Shown: positions 43,355 through 52,365 of the stretch, one piece after another | Position numbering within the stretch: position 1 is the stretch's first letter | How the letters are laid out: each line of letters opens with the position of its first letter | Assembly (NCBI GenBank): GCA_016793805.1 | Contig: JAEUIZ010000032.1 | Span: 1 to 64,000, forward strand | From: Phycisphaerae bacterium | GTDB lineage: Bacteria; Planctomycetota; Phycisphaerae; Phycisphaerales; UBA1924 | Reading direction: 5' to 3' | Length of the DNA stretch: 64,000 bases | Position numbers and translations under genes: made by a program | The notes under the pieces: generated by a model | Databases searched by the model: none | What the model saw: the letters and a program-made list of their open reading frames with translations, nothing else | What the model was told of the DNA's origin: nothing

Positions 43355-43457
43355 CTCCGGCTCCCGTGTTGAGGTCATGCTCCGATCCCGGATGGTACGT
43401 CCCGGCCCTGTTTCTATGGGATTCGAACCGCGAGCGTTGCACCACTATGCTGCGCCC

Positions 43458-44582
43458 GTGCCCGCCCGCGAGCCATCGCGCATTCTTCTTATTCGCCCCA
43501 GCGCGCTGGGGGACGTCTGCCGAACGGTCCCCGTCCTGGCCAGCCTGCGCCGGGCGTATCCGCGTGCCGAGATCGACTGGCTGGTGCAGGACGCCTTCCA
43601 GGACGCCGTGTGGCACCATCCGGGGCTCGCCCACACGATCCCCTTCCCCCGGCACACAATGGGCCGATCGCTCCTGCGGGGGCGGCCCGGGCCGCTGCTG
43701 CGGTTCTTGGCCGATCTCCGGCGTCGGGAGTACGACCTGGTGGTGGATGCGCAAGGGCTCTTTCGCAGCGGCTTCTTCGCATGGGGGACGCGGGCCCGCC
43801 GACGGGTGGGCCACGCCGACGCCCGCGAGTTCGGATGGCTGGGCCTGACCGACCGCGTGCGTGCGCCGGCGGGCGCGCACACCGTCGACCGGATGCTCGC
43901 GCTCGTGCTCGCACTGGGGGTCGATCCCGTGGCGGACCTTCGGCTCTACACCGGCCCCGCCGAGCGTGCCTGGGTGCGCACCATCGAGCCCATCGCGCGA
44001 GCGCTGCCGCCGAGCACGCCCGCGGTCGGCGAGCGCGCCGACGCGCCGACGACCCCCGGCCTGGTCGTCCTCGCCCCGACCAGCCGCTGGCCCGCGAAGC
44101 GGTGGCCCGCGGATCGCTTCGCCGCGCTGGCGCGCGCGCTGCTCGACGCCGAGTCCGTGCGTGCGATCGTGGTGGTGGGGGGTGCGAGCGAGCGCGGGCA
44201 GTGCGGGCCGCTGCTCGACCTCGCCTCGCGCGATCCGCGAGTCGTGGACCTGGTCGGCAAGACCAGCGTCGGGCAACTCATGGCCCTCGTTCAGGCGTCG
44301 TCGCTGGTGGTGGCGAACGATTCGGCCGTAATCCACATGGCCGTCGGGTTCGATCGGCCCGCGGTGGCGCTCTATGGCCCGACGCGCGTGGATCGGGTCG
44401 GGCCGTACACCGGCCAGCGCACCCCGCCGGCGGCCGCACGCACGATCGTGCTCCAGCACGTTCGACCCGGCGAGGCGATGGCGCACAAAGCACCCGATAC
44501 CTCGCAGATCGAGCGGATCTCGCTCGTCGAAGTGCTGGGGGCGGCTACGGCGTGCCTCGCCCCCGACGGATGCCCGGATTGA
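43458..44582 (+). CDS. Glycosyltransferase family 9 (heptosyltransferase-like)
   Basis: 374 residues from a GTG at 43458, which puts the start just before ILLIRPSALGDV; ATG 43416 is an alternative adding 14 residues. GT-B fold marks are the N-terminal IRPSALGDVCRTVPVLASLR, VVDAQGLFRSG, and the donor-site region PTSRWPAKRWP, VGKTSVGQLMALVQ, and ANDSAVIHMAVGFDRPAVALYGP. Such enzymes add heptose or related sugars to the LPS core at the inner membrane. It is the first of three closely spaced plus-strand genes, with no other LPS gene beside it. Confidence 0.88.
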   Translation: MPAREPSRILLIRPSALGDVCRTVPVLASLRRAYPRAEIDWLVQDAFQDAVWHHPGLAHTIPFPRHTMGRSLLRGRPGPLLRFLADLRRREYDLVVDAQGLFRSGFFAWGTRARRRVGHADAREFGWLGLTDRVRAPAGAHTVDRMLALVLALGVDPVADLRLYTGPAERAWVRTIEPIARALPPSTPAVGERADAPTTPGLVVLAPTSRWPAKRWPADRFAALARALLDAESVRAIVVVGGASERGQCGPLLDLASRDPRVVDLVGKTSVGQLMALVQASSLVVANDSAVIHMAVGFDRPAVALYGPTRVDRVGPYTGQRTPPAAARTIVLQHVRPGEAMAHKAPDTSQIERISLVEVLGAATACLAPDGCPD

Positions 44583-44612
44583 CTTCACACCGTCCGCGGC
44601 GGACCCTTGCTC

Positions 44613-45329
44613 ATGCCGATCCTCGTGTTCCAGCATGGTCCGCATGTCCTGCCCGGGCGCCTGGGCGCCACGCTCCGCGACCACGGGTTCGCGCTCGACA
44701 TCCGCCGGCTCGACCTTGGGCATCCAGTCCCCGACCTCGACGGGGTGCAGGGGGTCGTCAGCCTCGGGGGCGAGCAGAACGTGGGCGAGAGCCACCCGTG
44801 GATGGAGGCCGAACTCGCCTGCCTCCGCGAGGCGCACGCGCGGCAACTCCCGCTCATCGGGATCTGCCTGGGGCATCAACTCATCGCGCACGCCCTGGGC
44901 GGCGAGGTCGCGCCGATGAAGGCCAATGAATGGGGCTTCACGCGCGTCTCGATCAATCCCACCGGGCAGATCGAGCCGATGCTCGCTGGCATCGCCTGGG
45001 ATTCCATGCAGTTCCAGGCCCACGGGCAGGAGGTCACGCGGCTCCCCGAGGACGCGACGCTGCTGGCGAGCAGCGCGGCGTGCCGGGTGCAGGCGTTCCG
45101 CGCGGGGCTGCGCACCTTCGGGTTCCAGTACCACTTCGAGTGCGACCGCGCGATGATCGAGGAGTTCATGAAGGGGAGCGAGGACTCGATCCGCCGTGCG
45201 GGCCTGATGCCCGCCGACGTGACGGCGCAACTGGAGCGGCACTACGCCGAGTTTGCACGCCTCGCCGACCGCCTGTGCGTGAACCTCGCCACGTACCTCT
45301 TCCCCCTGCGCCGGCGCCTGGCGAGTTAG
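44613..45329 (+). CDS. Class I glutamine amidotransferase (GMP synthase-like)
   Basis: 238 residues from ATG 44613. The triad is complete: nucleophile Cys in GICLGHQL, His in FQYHFE and Glu in the same motif. GVQGVVSLGGEQNVGE resembles the N-terminal part of free-standing GMP-synthase-like domains (COG0518). No synthetase domain is attached, so the substrate is unknown; such proteins act in detoxification or gamma-glutamyl hydrolysis. It begins 30 bases after the glycosyltransferase stop and ends 14 bases before the glycosylase start. Confidence 0.86.
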   Translation: MPILVFQHGPHVLPGRLGATLRDHGFALDIRRLDLGHPVPDLDGVQGVVSLGGEQNVGESHPWMEAELACLREAHARQLPLIGICLGHQLIAHALGGEVAPMKANEWGFTRVSINPTGQIEPMLAGIAWDSMQFQAHGQEVTRLPEDATLLASSAACRVQAFRAGLRTFGFQYHFECDRAMIEEFMKGSEDSIRRAGLMPADVTAQLERHYAEFARLADRLCVNLATYLFPLRRRLAS

Positions 45330-45343
45330 GAGGGGGGGCGAGC

Positions 45344-46333
45344 ATGCCGCGGCGATTCTCGATCCCCGCGCCAGGCGACTTCGTCCTCCGACGTGACTAC
45401 TGCTCATATGGGTACTTCCTGCTGTGGCCCAACCACTGGAGCGTGGCGGACGAGGTCGTGACGCGGGCGCTGGCGCTCCCGGGCGGCCCGGCGGTGGTGC
45501 GGATCGCGCAGCCGACGGAGGGCCGACGCGAGAAGGCCGGACGCCCGCTGGCGATCGAGGCCAGCCGGACGCTCGATCGGCGCGACGCCGCCGAGGTGCG
45601 GGCACGCCTCACGCGGATGCTCCGACTCGACGAGCCCGCGGAGCGCATCGGCGAGTTCCACGGCGTCGATCCGCGGCACCAGCGCTCGGGCCGGGGTCGG
45701 CTCATGCGTTCGCCCACGCTCTTTGAGGACCTCATCAAGACGGTCACGAGTTGCAACGTGCAATGGCCCAGCACCGTCGTGATGAACCGCCGACTGTGCG
45801 AGGTGGCGGGCGACCGCGCCGCGGACGAGGGCCCGGTCACGCACACCTTTCCGAGCGCCGAGCGCCTGGCGCGGACGAGGCCCGGGACGCTCCGCGCCCG
45901 ATGCCGGGTGGGGTATCGCGACGCGCGGATCGTGGACCTCTCGCGGCGATTCGCGGGCGAGGAGGGGGCGAGACTCGCGGGGTGGATGGAGGATCCCGCC
46001 ACGCCCGACGACGCGCTGTGGGAGGCGCTGCTGGAGTTGCCCGGGATCGGGCCGTACGCCGCGGCGAACGTGATGCAACTCCTGGGCCGATACCACCGCC
46101 TCCCGCTGGACACCGAGAGCCTCCGGCACGGGCGGGCCGTGCTGGGGATGAAAGGGACGGATCGGGCCCTGATGAAGCGGCTGCACGCGCACTACGCACC
46201 CTTCGGCCCGCACGCCTTCCGAAGTTACTGGTTCGAACTCTGGGACTTCTATGAGTCCAAGCACGGCCCGAGTTGGACCTGGCACCGCGACACCACCGGG
46301 ACGCAGTTCACCGCGAGCAAACTGTCCGTGTGA
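45344..46333 (+). CDS. HhH-GPD DNA glycosylase (AlkA/Ogg-like)
   Basis: 329 residues; the start at 45344 follows AGGAGGGGG. The HhH-GPD signature is complete: PTLFEDLIKTVTSCNVQWP, then ELPGIGPYAAANVMQLLGR and the catalytic Asp in LPLDTES. It removes damaged bases from DNA. The N-terminal 100 residues are the usual AlkA/Ogg-type beta domain. No 4Fe-4S cluster Cys is present. It joins the AlkD-like gene at 39143 as a second base-excision function in the window. The C-terminus (SKHGPSWTWHRD) is a small extension. Confidence 0.88.
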   Translation: MPRRFSIPAPGDFVLRRDYCSYGYFLLWPNHWSVADEVVTRALALPGGPAVVRIAQPTEGRREKAGRPLAIEASRTLDRRDAAEVRARLTRMLRLDEPAERIGEFHGVDPRHQRSGRGRLMRSPTLFEDLIKTVTSCNVQWPSTVVMNRRLCEVAGDRAADEGPVTHTFPSAERLARTRPGTLRARCRVGYRDARIVDLSRRFAGEEGARLAGWMEDPATPDDALWEALLELPGIGPYAAANVMQLLGRYHRLPLDTESLRHGRAVLGMKGTDRALMKRLHAHYAPFGPHAFRSYWFELWDFYESKHGPSWTWHRDTTGTQFTASKLSV

Positions 46334-46436
46334 CGGCGGGCTCGCGGTCGCGCCCGCCTCCCGCGCGCGACGCGACGCCGACGGGGTTGGGTCCCGCGCC
46401 GGCGTGCGCGTCCTCGCGTGTCGGGGGGAGGGGGCG

Positions 46437-48428
46437 TTACGGCGTCGTGCAGCCCGCGGCATAGGCGTTCAGGAAGCACGCGAAGTCGTTGACGTTGAGG
46501 ATCGGGAACGCGGTGCTCCCGTCGCAGTTGGCGTAGTGCCCGACCTGTTCCGCGGGCGGGAGGACCGAGGCCGCCCCGAACGCGTTGAGGAAGCACGCGA
46601 AGTCGTTCACGTTCAAGATCGGCGTGATCGCGCTCCCATCGCAGTTGGCGTAGCACGGCGTGGACGGCGGGGCCACGCGCTGCCCGCGGATCACGAAGGG
46701 CATCTCCTGCGGCGCCATCCGTCCCGCCTGGGTGACATCCACGATCGGCCCATACTGCCCCGTCCACCCGCTCGTCTGCCGCGCGTTCCCCGCCGGGTGC
46801 CCGGCCATCCCCGCGATCGTCACCGGCGGCGCGACCACGCCCCCGCCCATCCACGTCGTCATCTGCCAGTCCAGCCAGTACGCGCCCGGGGGCAGGTGCG
46901 TCGGCATCGACGCCCGCACGCGGAAGAGCGGCATGTCGCTCTGGCACGGCAGGGGCTCTGCCGCGACTCGGTTCACGCTCCCGCCGGTCGACGACGGCAG
47001 CGATTCCGCGGAGATCATCCGATTCGTCCACGGGTCGCCCCACACGACGTACGAGCCCGGCTCGCCCGGCTTGCCCGACCACACCTGCACGTTCACCGCA
47101 CTGATCGGGCTGAACCCAGGGGGCGTGGGCAATCCCGGCACGTACGCGACCAGTTCCACCTCGTTCACGTCCCACCCGCTGGCGTCCGCGACCAGGAAGT
47201 CGTCCGCGACGCGATCGCCCCATTGCTGCTCGACGCTGACGCCGAGCATCGGGCCCGAGGCCACGCTCGCCGCCACCCCGGGCGGGAGGCACGGCGCGGA
47301 CGGATCGGTCTCGACACCTCCGTTGTTCCACAGCGCGATCCCACCCAGCCCATCGCCGCCGTCCGCGGCATCGACCCTGTCGAGCGCCGCGTCATAGTTC
47401 AGCCGCGTCTGGTACTCGACACCGGGCACGGTGAGGAACTCGGGGATGCGATACTCGCACGCCATCGCCACGCCGCCGGCGAGCCGCGCCTCGACGACCT
47501 TGCCGTTGTGGTACGTGAGTTGCCAGGGCAGCGCCGCGGCCTCGGGCGAGAGCGCGAGATGGCCGCCCTCGAGCGTCGCCTGGAGCGGACTGGCCCACAT
47601 CGTGAGCCACGGGCTCGGATACGCAACGCGGAACTCGGCACGGCTGTACCCGTCGGCGTCCGCGCGCAGGACGATGCCGGAGGCGTCGAGGCTCACGTCC
47701 GCCGCCCCGACCCGCGTGGCGTCCAAGGTCATCAGCGTCTCACGGGCGACGAGCGTGGTGCCCCACTCGTACAACTCAATCCAGATCGGATCGGTCCACT
47801 TGGTCGCCTGGTTCGAGGGCGCTTGGGGAGAACGCTTCAGGTTGATGGTGCTGCCGTTGGTCGCCTTCCCTTTGCGTTCGCCCTCGGACGTGATGACGCC
47901 GGTGGCCCCGTTGATCCACACGTACCCGCTTGCCCTTGCCTTGGCCTCTTGCACGTTCGGCGGGGCCGCGCCCGCCTTCGCGGTCGCCGTTCCGGAAATC
48001 GAAGTCTCGATGTTGCCCTTGTTGTCAGGGTCGTTGGGGATCTCGGTCCACTTGCCGATCGTGCCGCCCATCGTCGCCCGCGCCTTCACGGGGTCGCAGT
48101 TCTGCTCCCCCGAGTCGAGCGTCGGGATCGTGGTCGAGCCGTCGGCGCGCTTCCCCGTCACGGGGTTCCAGTCGTACGAGTGCTTCTTCTCCGGGAACGA
48201 CCTCGAGCACGGCAGGATCTGCGGCTGGATCGCCCCCTTGTGCGAGGCCGACGCGCTCACCGGCCCGATCACCGTCTTGGCCCCATGGGCGCTGTCCGCC
48301 GGCTTCTTGCACTCCCACTTGACCGTCTTGGAGTACGAGTCGGCGATCTGTCCGACGGCCAGCGACGCGGGCATGCCGGCGGCAAGCACGAGGGCGAACG
48401 TCGAGCACGCGCTGCGGCGAGTGTTCAT
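46437..48428 (-). CDS. Large secreted protein with GC-type dockerin
   Basis: 663 residues from ATG 48428 behind AGGAG. The signal peptide ends AVG-Q near residue 27. The mature chain has a Cys/Lys-rich N-terminal domain, then beta-rich domains (VELVAYVPGLPTPPGFSPIS, VQVWSGKPGEPGSYVVWG, YWLDWQMTTWMGGGVV) that look like carbohydrate-binding or jelly-roll folds. Two dockerin repeats end it (ANCDGSAITPILNVNDFACF and ANCDGSTAFPILNVNDFACF), separated by an insert with PPAEQVGHY that is shared with the protein at 53766. No catalytic motif is recognised. Confidence 0.85.
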   Translation of the reverse strand: MNTRRSACSTFALVLAAGMPASLAVGQIADSYSKTVKWECKKPADSAHGAKTVIGPVSASASHKGAIQPQILPCSRSFPEKKHSYDWNPVTGKRADGSTTIPTLDSGEQNCDPVKARATMGGTIGKWTEIPNDPDNKGNIETSISGTATAKAGAAPPNVQEAKARASGYVWINGATGVITSEGERKGKATNGSTINLKRSPQAPSNQATKWTDPIWIELYEWGTTLVARETLMTLDATRVGAADVSLDASGIVLRADADGYSRAEFRVAYPSPWLTMWASPLQATLEGGHLALSPEAAALPWQLTYHNGKVVEARLAGGVAMACEYRIPEFLTVPGVEYQTRLNYDAALDRVDAADGGDGLGGIALWNNGGVETDPSAPCLPPGVAASVASGPMLGVSVEQQWGDRVADDFLVADASGWDVNEVELVAYVPGLPTPPGFSPISAVNVQVWSGKPGEPGSYVVWGDPWTNRMISAESLPSSTGGSVNRVAAEPLPCQSDMPLFRVRASMPTHLPPGAYWLDWQMTTWMGGGVVAPPVTIAGMAGHPAGNARQTSGWTGQYGPIVDVTQAGRMAPQEMPFVIRGQRVAPPSTPCYANCDGSAITPILNVNDFACFLNAFGAASVLPPAEQVGHYANCDGSTAFPILNVNDFACFLNAYAAGCTTP

Positions 48429-48559
48429 CGCGAGTCTCCTGCAAAGGGGTGCCAGGCCCAGTCGAAGGACCGGGCTCCTTTACTCCATGCGGAGACCGCG
48501 GCCCCCGTCCGCACCGGGATCAAGGAAATGCGATCGCCCCCACGCCGCGCCGAGTCCGA

Positions 48560-49396
48560 TCAGACGGCGACCACGTCGGGCGTCTCTTCCAGCCCCTCGG
48601 TCAGCACCACCGGGCCGTGCTCCCCGATCAGCACGTCGTGCTCGTAATGCACGCTGCACGAGCGGTCCGCCGTGTAGATCGGCCACTGGTTCTTCCGCTG
48701 GATCGTTTTCCCCGTCCCCACCGCGATCATCGGCTCCACCGCCAGGAGCGTCCCCACCCGCGCGGGCGTGAGCGCATCGGGCCACTCGCCGATGTGCGCC
48801 GGAACCACGTTCGAGACGAACGGCGGCCCGTGCAGCCTCCGCCCATACCCGTGCCCCCCGAGCCCGCGGATCAGGTGGAACCCGCACCCCTCCGGCGGGG
48901 GCGACTCGACATACCCCTGCACTGTTCGGGCCCATTCGATGTACGGCCGACCGGGCTGCAACTGATGGACACCCCGACGCAGCGCTTCCTTTCCGCAGTC
49001 CATCAGCGCCTTGACCGTGGGCGAGGGCGGGCCGAAGCAGTACGTCCAGGCCGCATCTCCCACCCAGCCCTCGAAGAACACCCCGATGTCGATCTTCAGG
49101 ACATCGCCCGCGACGAGCGGGGGGAGGTGGCTGGCGGCGGTGCCATGCACCACGCAATCGTTGACCGACAGGCACGCGTGCGACGGGAACGCCGGGCTCC
49201 GCGGGACTTTGTATCCCAGGAAGCACGACCGCGCCCCCATCTCGTCGAGCGTCTTGGCGACGAAGCGGTCGATCTCGGCGAGTGTCTGCCCGGGCCGGAG
49301 CCAGCGTGAGAGCGCGCGGTGCGTCTCGACCACGCGACGGGCCGCCGCCCGCGCCGCGTCAATATCCCTCCCGATCACCAGCGGCAACGATGCCAT
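48560..49396 (-). CDS. map: Methionine aminopeptidase, type I
   Basis: 278 residues from ATG 49396; 18 in-frame residues upstream lack a good start. The pita-bread metal site is complete: His in FPSHACLSVN, Asp in KIDIGVFFEGWVGDA (two), His in GLGGHGYGR, Glu in VEPMI and Glu in the YEHDVL region. The usual H-E-x-P after the second His is replaced by H-G-P-P, so one outer-shell residue differs. It trims initiator Met from new proteins. Confidence 0.95.
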   Translation of the reverse strand: MASLPLVIGRDIDAARAAARRVVETHRALSRWLRPGQTLAEIDRFVAKTLDEMGARSCFLGYKVPRSPAFPSHACLSVNDCVVHGTAASHLPPLVAGDVLKIDIGVFFEGWVGDAAWTYCFGPPSPTVKALMDCGKEALRRGVHQLQPGRPYIEWARTVQGYVESPPPEGCGFHLIRGLGGHGYGRRLHGPPFVSNVVPAHIGEWPDALTPARVGTLLAVEPMIAVGTGKTIQRKNQWPIYTADRSCSVHYEHDVLIGEHGPVVLTEGLEETPDVVAV

Positions 49397-49490
49397 TGAC
49401 CATCGTAGCGCGCCGACGATTCGCACCGGCCAGCCCGCGCCCCTTGACACCGCCCGCGCCGGGCCAAGGATTCCTTGAAAGGGGGTTCAT

Positions 49491-50060
49491 ATGAAGCCGC
49501 TTGCGATGCTGCTCGTCGCCCTGTTCGCGATGCTCGGCGGGGGCTGCGCCACGCCCTCGGTCCATCCGCTGTACTCCGACGACGCGATCGTGTATGAGCC
49601 GGCGCTCGTCGGGACCTGGGGCCAGGAGCACAACGACCAGACATACTCGATCACCCGCGTCGGGAAGGTCTATCACCTGCTGGTGCGGGACCGCGACGCG
49701 CAAAAGCAGAAGCAGTGGGAGTTCGAGGTCCGCCTCGTCAGACTGGGCGACCATCGCTTCGCCGACGTGGCCGCGGTCGAGGAGGAGCGAGACGCCCACG
49801 AGGAGCACTGGGGCCCGCTCTTCGTGCCGACCCACATGTTCGCTCGCTTTGCCGTGAGCGGGGACACCCTCACCGTCTGGACGCTCCGGCACGAGTGGCT
49901 CAAGGAGCGACTCGAGCGGCGCGAGGTCACGCTCGCGCACACGCGGCTCAGCCCGGGCGTGATCCTCATCACCGCGACCACCGCCGAACTCCAGGAGTTC
50001 ATGCGCACGCACAGCGGCAACCCGCTCGCATTCGACAAGACCGAACTCAAACGCCAGTAG
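49491..50060 (+). CDS. Putative lipoprotein
   Basis: 189 residues behind AAAGGGGG. The lipoprotein signal is clear: basic start, LLVALFAMLG, lipobox LGGG-C near residue 19. The mature part is a single alpha/beta domain (GTWGQEHNDQTYSITRVGK, RFADVAAVEEERDAHEEHWG), with no named family. It is divergent from map, 94 bases away, and convergent with the GGDEF gene. Function unknown. Confidence 0.78.
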   Translation: MKPLAMLLVALFAMLGGGCATPSVHPLYSDDAIVYEPALVGTWGQEHNDQTYSITRVGKVYHLLVRDRDAQKQKQWEFEVRLVRLGDHRFADVAAVEEERDAHEEHWGPLFVPTHMFARFAVSGDTLTVWTLRHEWLKERLERREVTLAHTRLSPGVILITATTAELQEFMRTHSGNPLAFDKTELKRQ

Positions 50061-50183
50061 GCACGTGCCCATCAGGCCTTGTGCTCGACGATGCCGCGCT
50101 CCGGGCACGGCCGTGCTGCTCGCACATCGACGGTGTCGCTCGATCCTCGGGCTCACGGGCGCCCGCATCAACTCCGATGCCGG

Positions 50184-51632
50184 CTACGCCCGCGTGCTCT
50201 CGCGTTCCGCGCCCGGCCCAAACGTGATGCAGTTCTTCCCGGCGCGCTTGCTCTGGAGCGCCAGGTCGTCGGCCCGAGCCAGGAGCGTCGCCGGGGAGTC
50301 CCCGTCCCACGGGAACGCCGCCAGTCCGCCCGAGATCGTCAGCGTCCCCGGCGCCTCGCGGCCCAGTTTGGGGAACCGGTGCTCCTCGATCGCTCGCTGG
50401 AACCGCTGCGCGATCTGGAACGCGCTGGTCGGGGGCTTGCTCGTGGGCGTCCGCGGGCCGCTCGGCTCGTGGAAGATGACCGCGAACTCGTCCCCGCCGA
50501 TCCGGCACACCTTGTCCGACGGGCGCACCACGCTGGTGATGAGCCGCACCGCCTCGCGCAGGATCTCGTCGCCCGCGCCGTGCCCGAAGCGATCGTTGAA
50601 TCGCTTGAAGTCGTCGATGTCAAAGACGAGCACCGTCACGCCCCGCCGAGCCGCCCGCGCCTGCTCGATCGCGCCGGCCAGGAACTGATCGAAGTACCGG
50701 CGGTTGTACGCGCCCGTGAGCACGTCGGTGAACGCCGCCTCGCGGAGTTGCGCCTGCTGGTCGCGCAGCGTGAGCCACACCCCCAGCCACGCCGCGTGCG
50801 GGTGCAACTCCTCCGCCGAGACACCCGCGCCCCGCAGCCGACCCAGCACGCGACTGCGCCACGTCACCGCGGCCTCGCCGGGCCCGACGCTCCCGCCGCC
50901 GCGCACAAACTCAACCGTTCGGCCCCCCAGCCGCCGTTGGATCGCCTCCAGCGCCGCCTCCAGCACGTCGCGCCCGAGCGCCAGTTGCCGGGCCACGGCC
51001 TCGTCCCCGACCTCGGCGCGACGCGACAGCGACTCGACCGCGTCGGCCCGCACTTCGATCGTGGGCCGGGGAACGTCCGTGTGCGGGATCTCCGGCGGCG
51101 TGTGCATCGCCTCGACCGCCGGTCGCGCCGAATCCGGTCGCGTCGCGTCCGTCCGCGCCGACTCGATCGCCCGCGCCGCCTCCGCGACCCGCGACGCCGC
51201 AGACGTGCCGCGGATCGCCTCGCGCAGCGATTCTGCGCTGGCCTGAGCGTCCACGATGCCGTCGTATCCCGCGCGGGCCGGCGCCGAGCCGTCCGGCGAC
51301 TCGACCCGAAGGACCCGGACCCCCGGCTCAACTCGTCGGAGCGCCGCCAGGAACTCCGCCGCCCGGTGCGGATCCTCGACCACGCGCCCGTCCGGGCCGC
51401 GCGACACCGCCGGGTCCGCGTCCGCCGACACGATCACCACCGGCGAGCCGCCGCCCCCCGCCGCCCCAGTCCCCCCCGCCTCGCCCACCTCGCCCACCGC
51501 GTCCAGAGCGCTCCGCGCACGCACCAACTCGACGCCCGAGTCAAGGCGCAACTTCGCGTCCAGTCCCGTACGACCGACCAGGATCACGCGCTGGATGGCG
51601 CCCTCGCCCGTGTGTGTCCCGTTGCCCTTCAT
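50184..51632 (-). CDS. Diguanylate cyclase with degenerate receiver-like N-terminus
   Basis: 482 residues from ATG 51632, chosen because it follows the upstream stop by seven bases; ATG 51653 would overlap that gene. Residues up to about 130 resemble a receiver fold without a clear phosphorylation site. A long Arg/Ala-rich linker leads to a GGDEF domain with DVLTGAYNRRYFD, FDIDDFKRFND and IGGDEFAV. The inhibitory RxxD (RPSD) sits five residues before GGDEF, so the enzyme is probably active and product-controlled, making c-di-GMP. No EAL domain is present. Confidence 0.9.
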   Translation of the reverse strand: MKGNGTHTGEGAIQRVILVGRTGLDAKLRLDSGVELVRARSALDAVGEVGEAGGTGAAGGGGSPVVIVSADADPAVSRGPDGRVVEDPHRAAEFLAALRRVEPGVRVLRVESPDGSAPARAGYDGIVDAQASAESLREAIRGTSAASRVAEAARAIESARTDATRPDSARPAVEAMHTPPEIPHTDVPRPTIEVRADAVESLSRRAEVGDEAVARQLALGRDVLEAALEAIQRRLGGRTVEFVRGGGSVGPGEAAVTWRSRVLGRLRGAGVSAEELHPHAAWLGVWLTLRDQQAQLREAAFTDVLTGAYNRRYFDQFLAGAIEQARAARRGVTVLVFDIDDFKRFNDRFGHGAGDEILREAVRLITSVVRPSDKVCRIGGDEFAVIFHEPSGPRTPTSKPPTSAFQIAQRFQRAIEEHRFPKLGREAPGTLTISGGLAAFPWDGDSPATLLARADDLALQSKRAGKNCITFGPGAERESTRA

Positions 51633-51639
51633 CCGTAAT

Positions 51640-52263
51640 CTAACTCCGACCATCCCCGAGCAACAGTTCCAACTCTTCCGGCGTCAGCAGCGGCTTCCCG
51701 CCACCCGCCCCACCCTCATCGCCCTCGCCCGTCCCCTTCTTTCCATCGGTCCGTCCGATATCCGATTCCAGCGTTCCCGCCAGCCGCAACGGCGGATCGA
51801 CCTCGGCTCGACGATCGGGTTTCGCCTCCGTCCGTCGCTCCGGCTCGGGCCTCCGCTCCGGCTCGTGCGCGATGACCCGCACTACAGGGACCGGCGGCGC
51901 CACGCGGGCGTTCCACTCCGCCACATCGGATTCAACGATGGGCCGCAGCCTCGGGTTCGCGCCGGGTCCGAATAACCACGCCTTCACCCGGGGCACATGC
52001 CGCTCGATCGCCTCGTGCAGTTCCAGCGCCTCGGCGGCGCCGGGCGGATCGACCATGACCAGCGCCGGCGTGGGCCGACCCGGCACGCGGGCCGCCATGC
52101 GGAGTTCCGCCAACGCCGCGAACGCGCTGCGAACGTTCACCACCCGCAGCCCGCCCTTGGCCAGCGCCGCCAGCAACTTGCTCGCGTCCAGCGTCGCCGA
52201 GGCGTGCCACACCACCGCCACCCCGGCGTCGGAACGAGCGGCGATCGGGCTCGCCTCGGACAT
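51640..52263 (-). CDS. Unknown protein, receiver-like, with charged C-terminal tail
   Basis: 207 residues from ATG 52263. The first 125 residues show an alternating alpha/beta pattern like a response-regulator receiver (VAVVWHASATLDASKLLAAL, RPTPALVMVDP, PRVKAWLFGP) but without a placed Asp acceptor. From about 140 the chain is Arg/Glu/Pro-rich and ends LLTPEELELLLGD, a possible short interaction helix. It lies seven bases before the GGDEF gene, so both are probably made together and may form a signalling pair. Confidence 0.7.
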   Translation of the reverse strand: MSEASPIAARSDAGVAVVWHASATLDASKLLAALAKGGLRVVNVRSAFAALAELRMAARVPGRPTPALVMVDPPGAAEALELHEAIERHVPRVKAWLFGPGANPRLRPIVESDVAEWNARVAPPVPVVRVIAHEPERRPEPERRTEAKPDRRAEVDPPLRLAGTLESDIGRTDGKKGTGEGDEGGAGGGKPLLTPEELELLLGDGRS

Positions 52264-52365
52264 GCACGGATTGTAACACAACAAGCGCCGCCGGCACCGG
52301 GCGCGGCATCCTCACCGTTCGACCACGCCCCGATCCGCTCCGGCTCGTGCCCGTTCGCCCCGCTC

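Noticed and set aside
43411..43450. T-arm-like TGGGATTCGAACC (antisense of GGTTCGAATCCCA), suggesting a minus-strand tRNA
   Set aside because: No matching T stem, anticodon arm or acceptor stem could be folded around it; it lies upstream of a glycosyltransferase start.
43158..45605. 815-codon minus-strand frame
   Set aside because: Antisense to three genes with clear motifs (GT9, amidotransferase, glycosylase); no protein features of its own.
46251..48647. 798-codon plus-strand frame
   Set aside because: Antisense to the dockerin protein at 46437-48428, which has signal peptide, ribosome site and dockerin.
50060..50069. GGCACGTGCC palindrome as an operator
   Set aside because: It directly follows the stop of the lipoprotein gene between convergent genes, with no promoter nearby; a 10-base GC palindrome is expected by chance at this GC content.
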